The notes beneath the pieces were generated by a model. That model had not been told where the DNA came from. It ran no database searches and saw only the letters and a list, made by a program, of their open reading frames with translations. Position numbers and translations under genes: made by a program. From Rhabdochromatium marinum (GTDB lineage Bacteria > Pseudomonadota > Gammaproteobacteria > Chromatiales > Chromatiaceae), in contig NZ_NRRS01000008.1 in the NCBI RefSeq assembly GCF_016583795.1, positions 19,987 through 83,986 of the forward strand: a stretch of DNA of 64,000 bases. Direction: 5' to 3'. Positions 35,635-45,593 of the stretch are shown one piece after another. Every line of letters starts with the position of its first letter. The first letter of the stretch is position 1.

Positions 35635-38607
35635 TCAGCCCTCCAACATGGCCGCCTGGGCCCGTTCTTTACGTTGACGCAGCTTCCGATGGGCGACATA
35701 GACCAGCGCCAAGCCACCCAGAGCGAGGATGTAGTTGAAATACTCCCAGAACATGCGGCTGTCACGCCCAACCGGCTCCAACAGGCGACTGAACTGACCA
35801 CGCCCACGCAGCGCCAGCAGGCCGCGATCTTCGAGCGACCATTCCACGGCATTCTGAATGAACTCCAGCGGTTTCAGATAACCGCTTTGCGTCGCCTCAG
35901 AGGCCAGGCTGATGGCGGTATCGGTCAGGAAGCTGGATGAGCCGATCAGGATCAGACGCGCAGCCGCTGGGGAATGATCGATCACACCGGAGATGACTGC
36001 AGGTGTGGTCGTGGTCGCGACGGTCTCCCCGGCATCGTCCTGCCCGGCATCCTGTTCAGCAGCGGTCTCCAGTAGATCAGAGCCCGCATCGCTGGCGACA
36101 TCATCCTCTGGCTGATCATCTTCCGGCTGAGCGAGCAGCGGCGAGGGCTGTCCGGCAAAGGCCGACTGAAAGGGGCCATGCACAGCAACTGCCAAGGTTT
36201 TGCGACCGATGTCCTCACCCGATGGGAAGCCCAGGGAGCCATAAACGGCAAAGTCCGGCTGCATGTTGGTGGAGGCACTGGTCCAGGCCTCGGGTGAGCT
36301 TTGCAGCAGCGTCTCAACCGCCTGGCCAGTCAGCTGACCATCCTCAGCCTCCAGGCGGCGAATCGGCACAGCCCAGTTCATGGTCAACTGCCCGAGGTTG
36401 GCAGTAATGCCACTGTCGGCCGCCAGGCTGTCGCCGCGCAGGTCGGGGAAGTAGGGATAATCGAGCGTCTGGATCTCCTCGACCGTGAATCCGCCAAGAT
36501 CGCGCTGCACCGGAATCGGAAAGGGCGTGTTGCGCGGATCCAGCACCAGCGCCGGCTGGAGTTCCAGACCAAGCTGGGCCAGCCAGTCTTCCAACCCGGT
36601 GCTCTGGAGGCTGGCGTTGATGTCACCACCGCTCAGATCAATGTCAAAGGGCGAGGCAGCCATAATCACAGTGCCGCCCTGCATCAGGAACTGATCGACT
36701 GCAAAACGCTGCTTGGCACCGAAGTCCTGCGGCCCCACCACCAGCAGCAGATCCGCATCGGTCGGCACCTGCCCAGCGGCCAAATCGGTCGGACGCAGAT
36801 TAAAATTCTCGCGCAGGCTTTCCTGCAAGAGCTGATACCCAGGGCCGCCCCCTGAGCCGAATGGCGCGCCCATCAAGCCGCCACCGCTGGGTTCTGGCGT
36901 ATAAAGCGCCAGGGTACGCAACACACCGGGGGCGAAGCGCTTGATACCAGCGGTAAGCGCCCGTTCCAGACCGGCCTTGTCCAGTGTCTCGGGCAGGGGC
37001 ACCGGCACGGTGGTGCCGCCCTGTTCCAGCAACAAGGAGAAATAGAACGGGGTGGGATTGAGCAGGTCGAGAATCAGCGGGGCAATGCCATAGCGCTCGG
37101 CGATGTCATCGGCCAGGGCCGGATCGGCGGCCGGATCAGTGATCTCAACACTGAAGCGCTCCCCGCCCTGAGCATCCAACTCGGCGGCCACGGCTTCGAG
37201 ATCCTCGCGCAATGCCGGCAATGGCTCAGGCAGGCTGTCTGGCGCAGAGACGAAGGCACGCAGACGGATGGGCGGCTGAATACCCGCGAACAGCTCGCCG
37301 CCGCCCTGATACCCATAGAGCACCTTCTTAATGGTCCGCGTCAGATCATATTCTGGATTGCGCAGCTGCACATCCAGATCGGTCTCACCACGCGCCTTAA
37401 CATCAATCAGGTCGCGAAAGTTGAGCGTACTGTATTCATCGCCATATTTGACCAAAATATCGAAATAGGAATTGACCACCGAAGCCTGATACTTGGTCGC
37501 GGTCTGGAAGGCGACCGGCTGAATGCCATATTGCTCGCCAGCCTCACGCTCCAGCTCCGGCGACTCAGCCGGATCGACAAATTCCACCTGCACCCGGCCC
37601 TGACCGGCCACCTGATACTCGCGCAGCAGATCACGCAGTTGCGGCACCAGAGGCGCGAGCAGCGGATGGGTGTTAGCACTGAAATAGCCGCGAATCAACA
37701 GCGGCTCTTCAAGCTGACTGAGATAGTTTTTGGTCGCCTCGGAGAGACTGTAGAGCTTGCCCGCAGTCAGATCAGCACGCAGCTCGGTGGCCTGTTGCAA
37801 CCACAGGTTGGCCGCCAGCAGATTGGCCGCCGTGAGTCCGACTATCAGACTCCAGCGATGATGCCGCACTGGACGGTCAGAGTTCGCTGCCCAGCGCAGG
37901 CGTTCCAGGCTGTCGATGGTCAGGGCCAGAAAGACACCGACCAGACTCAGGTAGTAGTAGAGATCGCGCAGATCGATCACGCCACGGGTGATGGAGGCAA
38001 AACGCGAACCGCTGCCAAGCAGGCGCAGCCATTCACCGCCATCGTGCCCAAACAGAGCGGTCAGGGCGGGCGAACCAATCAGATAAAAGAGCGCACAGAT
38101 GAGCGTAGTGCCGATCAGGGCCACGATGGGATTATCCGTGCGTGCCGAAACAAAAAGCCCAATGGCCAGATAAGCCGCTGCCAGCAGCAGAGTGGCCAAA
38201 TAGGCACCGAACACCGGCCCCCAGTCGAGTGGTCCCAGGATGGCAACCGTGACCGGCAGCGGCCAGGTCAGCGCCAGCGCAATGGCGACCAACGCCCAGG
38301 CAGCAAGGAATTTACCCAGCACCAGACGCCAGGTCGGCACCGGCAGGGTGGCCAGCAGCTCGAAAGTCCCGGCGCGTCGCTCCTCACTCCACAGGCGCAT
38401 GGTCAGCGCCGCAGCGAGGAAAATCAGCAGCACCGGCATCCAGTCAAACAGTGGCCGCGTGTCGGCAATGTTGCGGGCGAAGAAACCTTCAGCCCAAAAA
38501 AACACGAACAGACAGGCCGCGAGAAAGGCACCAATGAACAAATACGCCACCGGGGAGCCGAAAAAGGATGCCAGCTCCTTGCGGGCGATACGAATGATCT
38601 CAGCCAT
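35635..38607 (-). CDS. ABC-2 permease fused to a GldG-like auxiliary domain
   Basis: From the ATG at 38607 the product has 990 residues. The first 240 form a six-helix ABC-2 permease (starting RIARKELASFFGSPVAYLF, GldF-like). The remainder contains a membrane helix followed by a GldG-like periplasmic region with ABC_transp_aux folds. A last helix near the C-terminus (FNYILALGGLALVYV) returns to the cytoplasm. In Bacteroidetes GldF and GldG are separate gliding-motility proteins. Fused forms are common in proteobacteria and their substrate is unknown. The frame runs upstream to 38745, but that part reads antiparallel to the ATPase gene's end, so the internal ATG fits. Confidence 0.85.
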   Translation of the reverse strand: MAEIIRIARKELASFFGSPVAYLFIGAFLAACLFVFFWAEGFFARNIADTRPLFDWMPVLLIFLAAALTMRLWSEERRAGTFELLATLPVPTWRLVLGKFLAAWALVAIALALTWPLPVTVAILGPLDWGPVFGAYLATLLLAAAYLAIGLFVSARTDNPIVALIGTTLICALFYLIGSPALTALFGHDGGEWLRLLGSGSRFASITRGVIDLRDLYYYLSLVGVFLALTIDSLERLRWAANSDRPVRHHRWSLIVGLTAANLLAANLWLQQATELRADLTAGKLYSLSEATKNYLSQLEEPLLIRGYFSANTHPLLAPLVPQLRDLLREYQVAGQGRVQVEFVDPAESPELEREAGEQYGIQPVAFQTATKYQASVVNSYFDILVKYGDEYSTLNFRDLIDVKARGETDLDVQLRNPEYDLTRTIKKVLYGYQGGGELFAGIQPPIRLRAFVSAPDSLPEPLPALREDLEAVAAELDAQGGERFSVEITDPAADPALADDIAERYGIAPLILDLLNPTPFYFSLLLEQGGTTVPVPLPETLDKAGLERALTAGIKRFAPGVLRTLALYTPEPSGGGLMGAPFGSGGGPGYQLLQESLRENFNLRPTDLAAGQVPTDADLLLVVGPQDFGAKQRFAVDQFLMQGGTVIMAASPFDIDLSGGDINASLQSTGLEDWLAQLGLELQPALVLDPRNTPFPIPVQRDLGGFTVEEIQTLDYPYFPDLRGDSLAADSGITANLGQLTMNWAVPIRRLEAEDGQLTGQAVETLLQSSPEAWTSASTNMQPDFAVYGSLGFPSGEDIGRKTLAVAVHGPFQSAFAGQPSPLLAQPEDDQPEDDVASDAGSDLLETAAEQDAGQDDAGETVATTTTPAVISGVIDHSPAAARLILIGSSSFLTDTAISLASEATQSGYLKPLEFIQNAVEWSLEDRGLLALRGRGQFSRLLEPVGRDSRMFWEYFNYILALGGLALVYVAHRKLRQRKERAQAAMLEG

Positions 38608-39631
38608 GCGCCACCTCCGCTGTACGGTCGCGGGTGGCGGACGAAGTGCTGTTGCCTGGCTGTCCAGGATCTGACACCGCCTTGAACAGCGCTTCCAGAT
38701 CATACGACTCGGGTTCCAGGCGGTACAGCGACCAGCCACGGTCATGAATCAGGCGCGCGATGCGTGGCGCCAGCGCAGTGGCATCGGCGGTGCCCAATGC
38801 ATAGCTGTGGCGCGGTGCCGATGCTGATCCTGTTCCTGCCCCTGCTCCTGATTCGGCATCACTGGCCAGTGGTTCGACCTCAGTCACACCTTCAGCGGCA
38901 GCCAAGGCCGCGCGGGCACTGTCATCCGGCTGATCCAGGGTCACCAGCAGGCGTGGCGTTCCGGCCAGTTCACCAAGCTGGCAATCCCGCGCCAAGCGCC
39001 CGGCACGCATGATCAGCACCCGCTCACACACCGCCTCGACCTCCTGGAGAATATGCGTGGAAACCATCACCGTCGCCTGCTCGGCCAGCTCGCGGATCAG
39101 CTCACGCATGTGCTGAATCTGCGAGGGATCGAGCCCATTGGTCGGCTCGTCCAGAATGAGAATATCCGGTTCATGCAGAATGGCCTGCGCTACACCCAGG
39201 CGCTGGCGATAACCGCGCGACAGGGTCGCCACCTGGGCACTGGCCTTGGCCTCCAGCGCGGTGCGCTCAATGGCGCGGCGCATGGCCCTGGCCCGCGCGG
39301 CCCCCTCAATCCCACGCAGCGCCGCCTGATAGTCGAGATGATCGAGCACCGTCATCTCCGGGTACAGCGGGCAGTTCTCCGGCAGATAGCCGATGTGGCG
39401 CTGCGCAGCGCGGCGTCCGTCACGCCCAGAAAGGGTGATGTCATAACCGGCGATGCGCAGGGTTCCGCCGCTCGGCTCCAAAAAGCCGGTCAGCATTTTC
39501 ATAATGGTCGTCTTGCCGGCCCCGTTGTGGCCCAACAAGCCGACAATCTCACGGCGACCGATGTCGAAGGACACCCGGTCCACTGCCTTGAGCGCCCCAT
39601 AATGGCGGCTCAAATCGCGTACTTCTAGCAT
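38600..39631 (-). CDS. ABC transporter ATP-binding protein (GldA-like)
   Basis: The 343-residue ATPase has a Walker A (GHNGAGKTT), Q-loop, signature LSRGYRQRLG, Walker B ILILDEPTNGLDP and switch His in STHILQE. A C-terminal extension of about 120 residues is typical of ABC-2 exporters. It overlaps the permease-GldG start by 8 bp. Together with the DUF4340 protein it forms a three-gene export or envelope-remodelling system. The start at 39631 sits well with the conserved LEVRDLSRHYG opening. Confidence 0.93.
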   Translation of the reverse strand: MLEVRDLSRHYGALKAVDRVSFDIGRREIVGLLGHNGAGKTTIMKMLTGFLEPSGGTLRIAGYDITLSGRDGRRAAQRHIGYLPENCPLYPEMTVLDHLDYQAALRGIEGAARARAMRRAIERTALEAKASAQVATLSRGYRQRLGVAQAILHEPDILILDEPTNGLDPSQIQHMRELIRELAEQATVMVSTHILQEVEAVCERVLIMRAGRLARDCQLGELAGTPRLLVTLDQPDDSARAALAAAEGVTEVEPLASDAESGAGAGTGSASAPRHSYALGTADATALAPRIARLIHDRGWSLYRLEPESYDLEALFKAVSDPGQPGNSTSSATRDRTAEVAHG

Positions 39632-39853
39632 GGCGCCTCTCCTTGTGTTCTGCTACGGACAGCGTCCGTTAAGTCGCGCAATTTGAATGCAGAGCGACGC
39701 GTTCAGGCAAGCCCTGAAGCATGACGATTTGTTAAGGAAATGACCAACCCTGTCGCGCTAATCCGGCATACTGTGCCAATTCCCGATCAGCCGACTGTCG
39801 CCCTCCCCTTCATGCTTGTTTATATCAGCATTTTCATCTAAAAGGAGATTGCC

Positions 39854-40276
39854 ATGCCTTCGAAGAACGATCCCCTCAGTTCACGCGACCTGCTGGCCCG
39901 CATTGGACTGGATCAGAACCTTGGCAGTGATCTGCTCGAAGACGAGCCGCTGCCCGATTTGAGTGGCGATCCCTGTGCGGCGCTTCAGGAGCGGGCCCGG
40001 CTCTTTGCGCAAACCCACAAGTTCAAGCCAGGCGACCTGGTGACCTGGAAGCCGGGGCTGAAAAACCGCCGCGTCCCGCGCAGCAATCAGCCGGTGGTGG
40101 TGCTTGAGGTGCTCAGCGAGCCGGTGTTCGACAGCGATCGCGACTCGGGTAGCCCCTACTTCCACGAACCACTCGATCTGGTGCTCGGACTTTTCGTCGA
40201 AAACGGCCCCAATCGCGGCGACTTCCTCAGCTGGCATTTCGACAGCCGCCGTTTTCAGCCCTGGGCTGATCGGTAA
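39854..40276 (+). CDS. Hypothetical protein, unknown
   Basis: The 140-residue protein is soluble. It has an acidic N-terminal half and a C-terminal half with beta-strand pattern ([16 protein letters not shown] and [20 protein letters not shown]). I do not recognise the family. An excellent ribosome site, AAAGGAGATTGCC, precedes the ATG, and normal codon use supports a true gene. It lies 2 bp before the YaiI-family gene and is probably co-transcribed with it. Confidence 0.6.
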   Translation: MPSKNDPLSSRDLLARIGLDQNLGSDLLEDEPLPDLSGDPCAALQERARLFAQTHKFKPGDLVTWKPGLKNRRVPRSNQPVVVLEVLSEPVFDSDRDSGSPYFHEPLDLVLGLFVENGPNRGDFLSWHFDSRRFQPWADR

Positions 40277-40278
40277 TC

Positions 40279-40740
40279 ATGCATATCTGGGTCGATGCCG
40301 ACGCCTGTCCTGCGGTGATCAAGGACATTCTTTACCGCGCGGCACAGCGGGTTCATGTTGCGCTGACACTGGTGGCCAACCAAGCCTTGCAGACGCCGCC
40401 CTCGCCATTGATCCGCTCGGTTCAGGTTCAGCGTGGCTTTGATGTGGCGGATCGACATATCACCGAGCATGCACAACCTGGGGATCTGGTGATTACTGCC
40501 GACATCCCCCTGGCGGCGGATGTCATCGAGCGGGGCGCTGAAGCCATGAGCCCGCGCGGCGAGTATTTCACCACAGAGAATATCCGCGAGCGACTAGCCT
40601 TGCGGGATATGCTGAGTGAACTGCGGGATAGCGGAGTGGTCACCGGCGGCCCGCCACCGTTGAGCCGAACCGATCGCCAGGCGTTCGCCAATGCACTGGA
40701 CAGAAAATTGCAGCTTTTTTTACGGAGCCAACCCGAATGA
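40279..40740 (+). CDS. YaiI/YqxD-family (DUF188) protein
   Basis: The 153 residues match the UPF0178/YaiI family. The start is [10 protein letters not shown], with [16 protein letters not shown] in the middle and [19 protein letters not shown] at the end. The fold is PIN-like, and the acidic residues in DADACP and TADIPLA could bind a metal. The biological role is not known. Its stop overlaps the next gene by four bases. Confidence 0.92.
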   Translation: MHIWVDADACPAVIKDILYRAAQRVHVALTLVANQALQTPPSPLIRSVQVQRGFDVADRHITEHAQPGDLVITADIPLAADVIERGAEAMSPRGEYFTTENIRERLALRDMLSELRDSGVVTGGPPPLSRTDRQAFANALDRKLQLFLRSQPE

Positions 40741-41138
40741 ACGCAGCATCCACACCAGCCCTGATGGCTGTGACCCTAAACGGCATTGCGCAACTGGAGT
40801 ATGACCGCACCAAGCCGCTGCCGGATTATCAGGGGGCGTATCTGGCGCAAATGGACCAGCGCATGAATGAAGAAGGCGTTGTTCAGGATGACCAACATAT
40901 TCTCTCGCCCGATCTGGGCCAGAAAGCGCAGTTCATTGCGGCCAATCTGACGGAAGCCATTATTTCCAATAATGAAGCACTGGCGGCGGCTATGTGTACC
41001 TGGCTGGCGACTCGAATGCCGGATTTGCACCAGGTGAAAATCCAGCAGCAGGAGGCTGGCTATGAGATTCACCTCGATTTCACCGAACCCTATGTGAAGC
41101 AGCACCCAGTTCGCTTCGGCCTCCCTGGCACAGCTTAA
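40737..41138 (+). CDS. Hypothetical protein, unknown
   Basis: The 133-residue soluble protein has no signal peptide, membrane helix or recognised motif. Its start overlaps the YaiI-family stop by four bases (ATGA). That overlap, the shared strand and normal codon use make it a real coupled gene. It converges on relA, whose stop lies only 5 bp away, so the two transcripts end back to back. Confidence 0.6.
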   Translation: MNAASTPALMAVTLNGIAQLEYDRTKPLPDYQGAYLAQMDQRMNEEGVVQDDQHILSPDLGQKAQFIAANLTEAIISNNEALAAAMCTWLATRMPDLHQVKIQQQEAGYEIHLDFTEPYVKQHPVRFGLPGTA

Positions 41139-41143
41139 GCGCC

Positions 41144-43423
41144 CTAAACCCGCTTCACCTCCAACACATCGGGGAGTTGACGCAATTTGTTCAACACCCG
41201 ATCCAGCTCATCAATGCTGGCAATGCGCAGAGTGAAGCGCATATTGGCCACATCCGCGCGCCGGTCGCTCTGAGTGGTCAGGCCGGTGACATCGGCCTGG
41301 GCGTCGGCCAGTGCGGCGGAGACATCGCGCAGCAGCCCGCGATAATCGACCGCTAGCAACCGCACATCGACAGAAAAACGGGTATTGGCCGATTGCTCAG
41401 CCCACAGAGCGTCAACCAGGCGCTCGCGATCACCAGGCGGCAGATTGGCAATATTACGGCAGCTTTGCCGGTGGATACGGATCCCGCGCCCGCGAGTGAC
41501 GAAGCCGACAATGGGGTCGCGCGGCACCGGCTTGCAACAACTGGCGATCTGAGTCATCAAATCCCCAACCCCTTGCACCAGAATGCCGGGTTCGTGGCGT
41601 TCCGCTGCGGCATGTTCTGAACGCCGCTGACGTGGTTTGAATGTCAGCGGATGCGTGACTTCATTCGCATTCGCATTGGAATCGGCATGAGCATTGGCAT
41701 TAGCACTGTCAGTCGCCGACAGACGTGACTCGCCAACCAGCCGCGCAATCACCCCGACGTTCAGGTCGCCGCGACCAATGGCGGCCAGCACATCCTCGCC
41801 GCGCTGCAAATTATAGCGCGGGGCAATTTTATCCAGCATCGGCTTGCTGTCATCCAGCCCCAAGCGCGCCAGTTCCCGATCGAGCGTCACGCGCCCCTCA
41901 CTCAGATGGCGGTCGAAGTCCTGCGCCTTGAACCACTGGCGCACCCGATTGCGCGCCTTGGAAGTCACCAGATAGTGCTGATGCGGACTCAGCCAGTCGC
42001 GGCTGGGAGTGGCATTTTTCTGGGTCAGAATTTCCACCGACTCACCACTAGCGAGTTTGTGGGTCAGCGGCACAATACGACCATTGACCCGCGCGCCGCG
42101 ACAGCGATGGCCGATCTCAGAGTGGATAGCGTAAGCAAAATCCAGCGGCGTCGCCCCTCTGGGCAACTCAATCACTTTGGCTTGGGGCGTCAGCACATAG
42201 ACATGCGAGGGCTCGCATTCCGCCTTAAAGCGCGCCAGCAACTCGCCGCTCTGATCGCAGTCGCTTTGCAGTTCCAGCCAGCTGCGCATCCACACCACAC
42301 GACGCTGAAAATCGGCATCATGCCCCGCCGCTTCCTTATAAGCCCAGTGCGCCGCCACGCCCAGTTCAGCATGCTCGTGCATCTCCTGGGTGCGAATCTG
42401 CACTTCCAGAGGCTTGTCGCCGGGGCCAATCACTGCCGTGTGCAGCGAACGGTACAAATTGCCCTTGGGGGTGGCAATATAGTCATCGAACTCGTGGGGG
42501 ATATGCTTCCAGAGTCCGTGCACCACACCCAGCGCGGCATAGCACTCGGGAATGTCAGTGACGATCACCCGCAGCGCGCGCAGATCAAAGATCTGCTCAA
42601 TATCCACTCCTTTGCGGCGCATTTTGCGCCAGATGCTGAAAATGTGCTTGGGCCGACCGCTGATTTTCGCGTCCAGTCCGGCGCGCTCGAACTCCTGGTG
42701 CAACAGCGCAATCACGGCGGCGATATAGTCCTGCCGCTCGGCACGGCGCTCGCTCAACGCCGCGGCAACGCGCTTGTATTCCTCGGGCTGCGAGTAGCGC
42801 AGCGCCAAATCCTCCAGCTCCCACTTGATCTGCCAGACCCCGAGCCGATTGGCCAGGGGCGCATAGACCCGTTCGGTATCCTCGGCCAGCACCCGCTGGC
42901 GGGTGCGATCCAGCGACTTGGCCGAGCGCATCAGGTGCAGGCGATCGGCCAGCACCACCAGCACCACACGCACATCCTCGGCGATGCCCAGCAGCAGACG
43001 GCGCAGATTCTCCTCATGCTCATGCTGGTCTTTCTCGGCAATGATGCGCTCAACCTTGGTCAGTTGGCCGATGCGCCCGAGATCCGCCACCATGCGTGCA
43101 ATGCCGGGGCCGAAGCGCTCCGCCAGCCCGACTTCGGTGAGCTGATGCCGCCCGAGGCAGCCGTTCAGCAAGGCCGCGCAGAGCGTCTCTGCATCCATGC
43201 GCAGATTGAACAGAATATCCGCCGCGCCGAGTCGGTGACGCGCTTCGGTCTCGCCGGTATCCAGGCAGGCTGCGGCACGACAGTCGATCATCAGCCCGCA
43301 CGCAGCCGCGATGCGTTCGCAATCGGCGGGCGCATAATGCGCATGCAGCTCGCGCAGCCACAACTCAGCGGCTGGACCATCCTCCAGCGTTGGATCAGGA
43401 AGCGTCGAGGTGGACTGAACCAT
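41144..43423 (-). CDS. relA: GTP pyrophosphokinase RelA ((p)ppGpp synthetase)
   Basis: RelA makes (p)ppGpp at the ribosome during amino-acid starvation. The 759-residue protein (ATG 43423) has a degenerate HD region, without the HxHDxxED residues of hydrolases. A synthetase domain carries EFDDYIATPKGNLYRSLH, a TGS domain lies near 415-475 (VYVLTPQAKVIELPRGATPL), and a C-terminal ACT domain follows. The EFDD signature in place of RxKD marks monofunctional RelA rather than SpoT. A short Asn/Ala repeat is inserted before the zinc-finger-like region (41660-41710). Confidence 0.95.
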   Translation of the reverse strand: MVQSTSTLPDPTLEDGPAAELWLRELHAHYAPADCERIAAACGLMIDCRAAACLDTGETEARHRLGAADILFNLRMDAETLCAALLNGCLGRHQLTEVGLAERFGPGIARMVADLGRIGQLTKVERIIAEKDQHEHEENLRRLLLGIAEDVRVVLVVLADRLHLMRSAKSLDRTRQRVLAEDTERVYAPLANRLGVWQIKWELEDLALRYSQPEEYKRVAAALSERRAERQDYIAAVIALLHQEFERAGLDAKISGRPKHIFSIWRKMRRKGVDIEQIFDLRALRVIVTDIPECYAALGVVHGLWKHIPHEFDDYIATPKGNLYRSLHTAVIGPGDKPLEVQIRTQEMHEHAELGVAAHWAYKEAAGHDADFQRRVVWMRSWLELQSDCDQSGELLARFKAECEPSHVYVLTPQAKVIELPRGATPLDFAYAIHSEIGHRCRGARVNGRIVPLTHKLASGESVEILTQKNATPSRDWLSPHQHYLVTSKARNRVRQWFKAQDFDRHLSEGRVTLDRELARLGLDDSKPMLDKIAPRYNLQRGEDVLAAIGRGDLNVGVIARLVGESRLSATDSANANAHADSNANANEVTHPLTFKPRQRRSEHAAAERHEPGILVQGVGDLMTQIASCCKPVPRDPIVGFVTRGRGIRIHRQSCRNIANLPPGDRERLVDALWAEQSANTRFSVDVRLLAVDYRGLLRDVSAALADAQADVTGLTTQSDRRADVANMRFTLRIASIDELDRVLNKLRQLPDVLEVKRV

Positions 43424-43487
43424 GAAATCTGACACACTCTAAACAGGTAATGAAAAACAGACGCGCGGGCTCGCAACTGGCATGCGG

Positions 43488-45593
43488 CTAGCGACTGGCC
43501 CGACGGCGGATGCTCAGCTGTTGCTCGCGCCTGATCAACAGCTGCCGGGTGCGCTCCGTAGCGGCACCGCCAAAGCGCAGCGGGAGATAGAGCTGTAACC
43601 ACTGGAGTAAGGCGTGAGCCAGATCCGGGCGCGCGTCTGCCGCGCGGCGGAGGTAATCGCGCGGTCCCTCGCCGGGACGACGCGGCAGCCCCACCCGCGC
43701 CAGGCGCTGGCACAGGCGCGCATAGCTGCGCTCGACCGGATCAACCGGCCAGCGCTGCCGCGCCAGCCAGGCGTGCAAGCCCAGCATCAGCACTGCAGCA
43801 CCGCTCGCCAGCCCCAGCACCAGACCATAGGCGCCCAGATGCTCCAGCCCCAGTGCTTCCAGCAGGCGTTGCTGACGGCGGCTGGAAAAATTCACCACCC
43901 AGTTGTTCCACCCGGCATTGGCCGCATCGGCCAGCAGCCGCAAGCTGTGCGCCAAGCGCCCCAGACCGCTGTCGCGCGTCACTCGAAAGCGCAGCGGCGC
44001 CGTGCCGCCGAGATCAGCCAGGCCGGCATCCGTATCAACCCGCTCAGGAGCAACAGTGGCGGTGGGATCAATCCGCGTCCAGCCGCCCTCCTCGTCCAGC
44101 CAGACCTCCGCCCAGGCATGGGCATCGGATTGGCGCACAAGATAGTGACCGCCCAGCGGATTGCGCTCCGCCCCCAGATAGCCAACCACCAAGCGCGCGG
44201 GAATACCGGCCACGCGCATCAGCAGCGCAAAACTGCTGGCATAGTGTTCGCAATAGCCGGTGCGGGTTTCAAACAAAAAGGCATCGACCGGATTGCTTCC
44301 CAGCGGCGGCGGCTTGAGGCTGTAATAAAAGGGTTGCTGATTGAAATGCGCCAGCGCTTGAGCCACTAGGGTGCGCGGTTCGGGGCTTTGTTGCTGCCAA
44401 TCGTTCACTAGGCGGCGCATGCGCGGCGTAATCACCGACTGTGGCACCTCCAGCGCCAGTTGTCGCTCACGCGCGCTCAGCGAGCCGGAGCGGTAACTCA
44501 GCGCCGAGCGCAGCTCGTAGCGCTTCAGCTCACGAATGGGCTCCTTGGCCAGCAGGCGCGCATCGCGCGTCAGCTGCGCATCGGCCGGGGCCTGGAGCGG
44601 ACGGTCAAGCGGGAAAATCCACTTCTGTTCCGTGGGCTCCATCACAATGGCGTAGTCAAGCGGAGGGCTGCGCGGCTCGATCACCGGCGCCAGTTGCTGC
44701 ATCAATGCCTTGGGGCCAGGTTCCCAGCCGCGCCCATCGGTCTGCCACAGCACCGGCCCGCGCCAATACAGCTGCTCGGGCGGCACCGGCAACGGCTGAT
44801 CAAAATAGGCATGAAAAGCCACCGCGCCCGAGCGCACCAGCTCGCTGAAATTGCCCAATTCTAGCGAATCGCTGACCCCGGTCTTGGCCCGGTCGCGCTC
44901 CAGCCCCAGACTCCACAGCGGCGCGTCCAGGCGCGGAAAGAGCACGAACAGCAACAGCGCCAGCGGGAGCGCCTGCCCCGAGAGCATGAGCGCACGGCGC
45001 CCAGAGCTATGCAGGCGTGGGCGCCAGCTGCGCAGCCAGGGCGCGGTGCTTGGTCGCGCACTGAGATCGGCCAGCAACATAAAGCTGCCCAACAGCAACA
45101 CGCCCAGATAGATGGCAAACAGCGGCGACTGATTAAACAGAAAGGCCACCACCAGCAGGAAGCCGAACAGCAGCAATGCCAGACGCAGATCGCGCTGACT
45201 GCGAATCTCCAGCGTTTTGAGCACCATCATGCTCAGCAGCAGCGCAGTACCGGCATCCTGCCCGGCCAGTTCCCGATAGCTGGCCAGTACGACTGCCACT
45301 CCGAGCAGCGCCAGCCCCACCAGCATCCAACGCCCCGGCACCAGCGCCGGACGCGCCAGAGCAACGAAGCGCAGCAGCAACAAGAGCCCAATGTAGGCCG
45401 ACACCGCCGGCTGCAGATAAAACAGCAGCGGCACCGCTGCCAGGCCAAGCAACAGCGCCATCAGGCCAATCTGCACCCGGTCTGGCATGGGCTCCTGAGC
45501 CTGCATCCGAGCCTGAGCCTGAGGCTGAGCCTTGTTCCGAGCTCTGCCCCAAGCTCGGTCCCCGATGGCAGAGGCCAAGTGCTTAATCTTCAC
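43488..45593 (-). CDS. TgpA-type transglutaminase-like membrane protein
   Basis: The 701-residue protein (GTG start, AGGA upstream) has five to six N-terminal membrane helices. A DUF3488 region and a periplasmic transglutaminase core follow, with the catalytic triad in RTGYCEHYA (Cys), DAHAWAEVW (His) and IDPTA (Asp). A further helix and a C-terminal DUF4129-like cytoplasmic tail complete it. This matches Pseudomonas TgpA, a transglutaminase of the inner membrane. It is the last gene of a MoxR-DUF58-TgpA operon, a widespread trio, and overlaps DUF58 by 11 bp. Confidence 0.92.
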   Translation of the reverse strand: MKIKHLASAIGDRAWGRARNKAQPQAQARMQAQEPMPDRVQIGLMALLLGLAAVPLLFYLQPAVSAYIGLLLLLRFVALARPALVPGRWMLVGLALLGVAVVLASYRELAGQDAGTALLLSMMVLKTLEIRSQRDLRLALLLFGFLLVVAFLFNQSPLFAIYLGVLLLGSFMLLADLSARPSTAPWLRSWRPRLHSSGRRALMLSGQALPLALLLFVLFPRLDAPLWSLGLERDRAKTGVSDSLELGNFSELVRSGAVAFHAYFDQPLPVPPEQLYWRGPVLWQTDGRGWEPGPKALMQQLAPVIEPRSPPLDYAIVMEPTEQKWIFPLDRPLQAPADAQLTRDARLLAKEPIRELKRYELRSALSYRSGSLSARERQLALEVPQSVITPRMRRLVNDWQQQSPEPRTLVAQALAHFNQQPFYYSLKPPPLGSNPVDAFLFETRTGYCEHYASSFALLMRVAGIPARLVVGYLGAERNPLGGHYLVRQSDAHAWAEVWLDEEGGWTRIDPTATVAPERVDTDAGLADLGGTAPLRFRVTRDSGLGRLAHSLRLLADAANAGWNNWVVNFSSRRQQRLLEALGLEHLGAYGLVLGLASGAAVLMLGLHAWLARQRWPVDPVERSYARLCQRLARVGLPRRPGEGPRDYLRRAADARPDLAHALLQWLQLYLPLRFGGAATERTRQLLIRREQQLSIRRRASR

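Noticed and set aside
37531..38685. 384-codon open frame opposite the permease-GldG gene
   Set aside because: Gln/Arg-rich shadow frame, fully covered by the real gene.
41906..43432. Long open frame of 508 codons on the plus strand opposite relA
   Set aside because: It is fully antisense to a clear relA and has no family resemblance; long antisense frames are expected in high-GC coding DNA.
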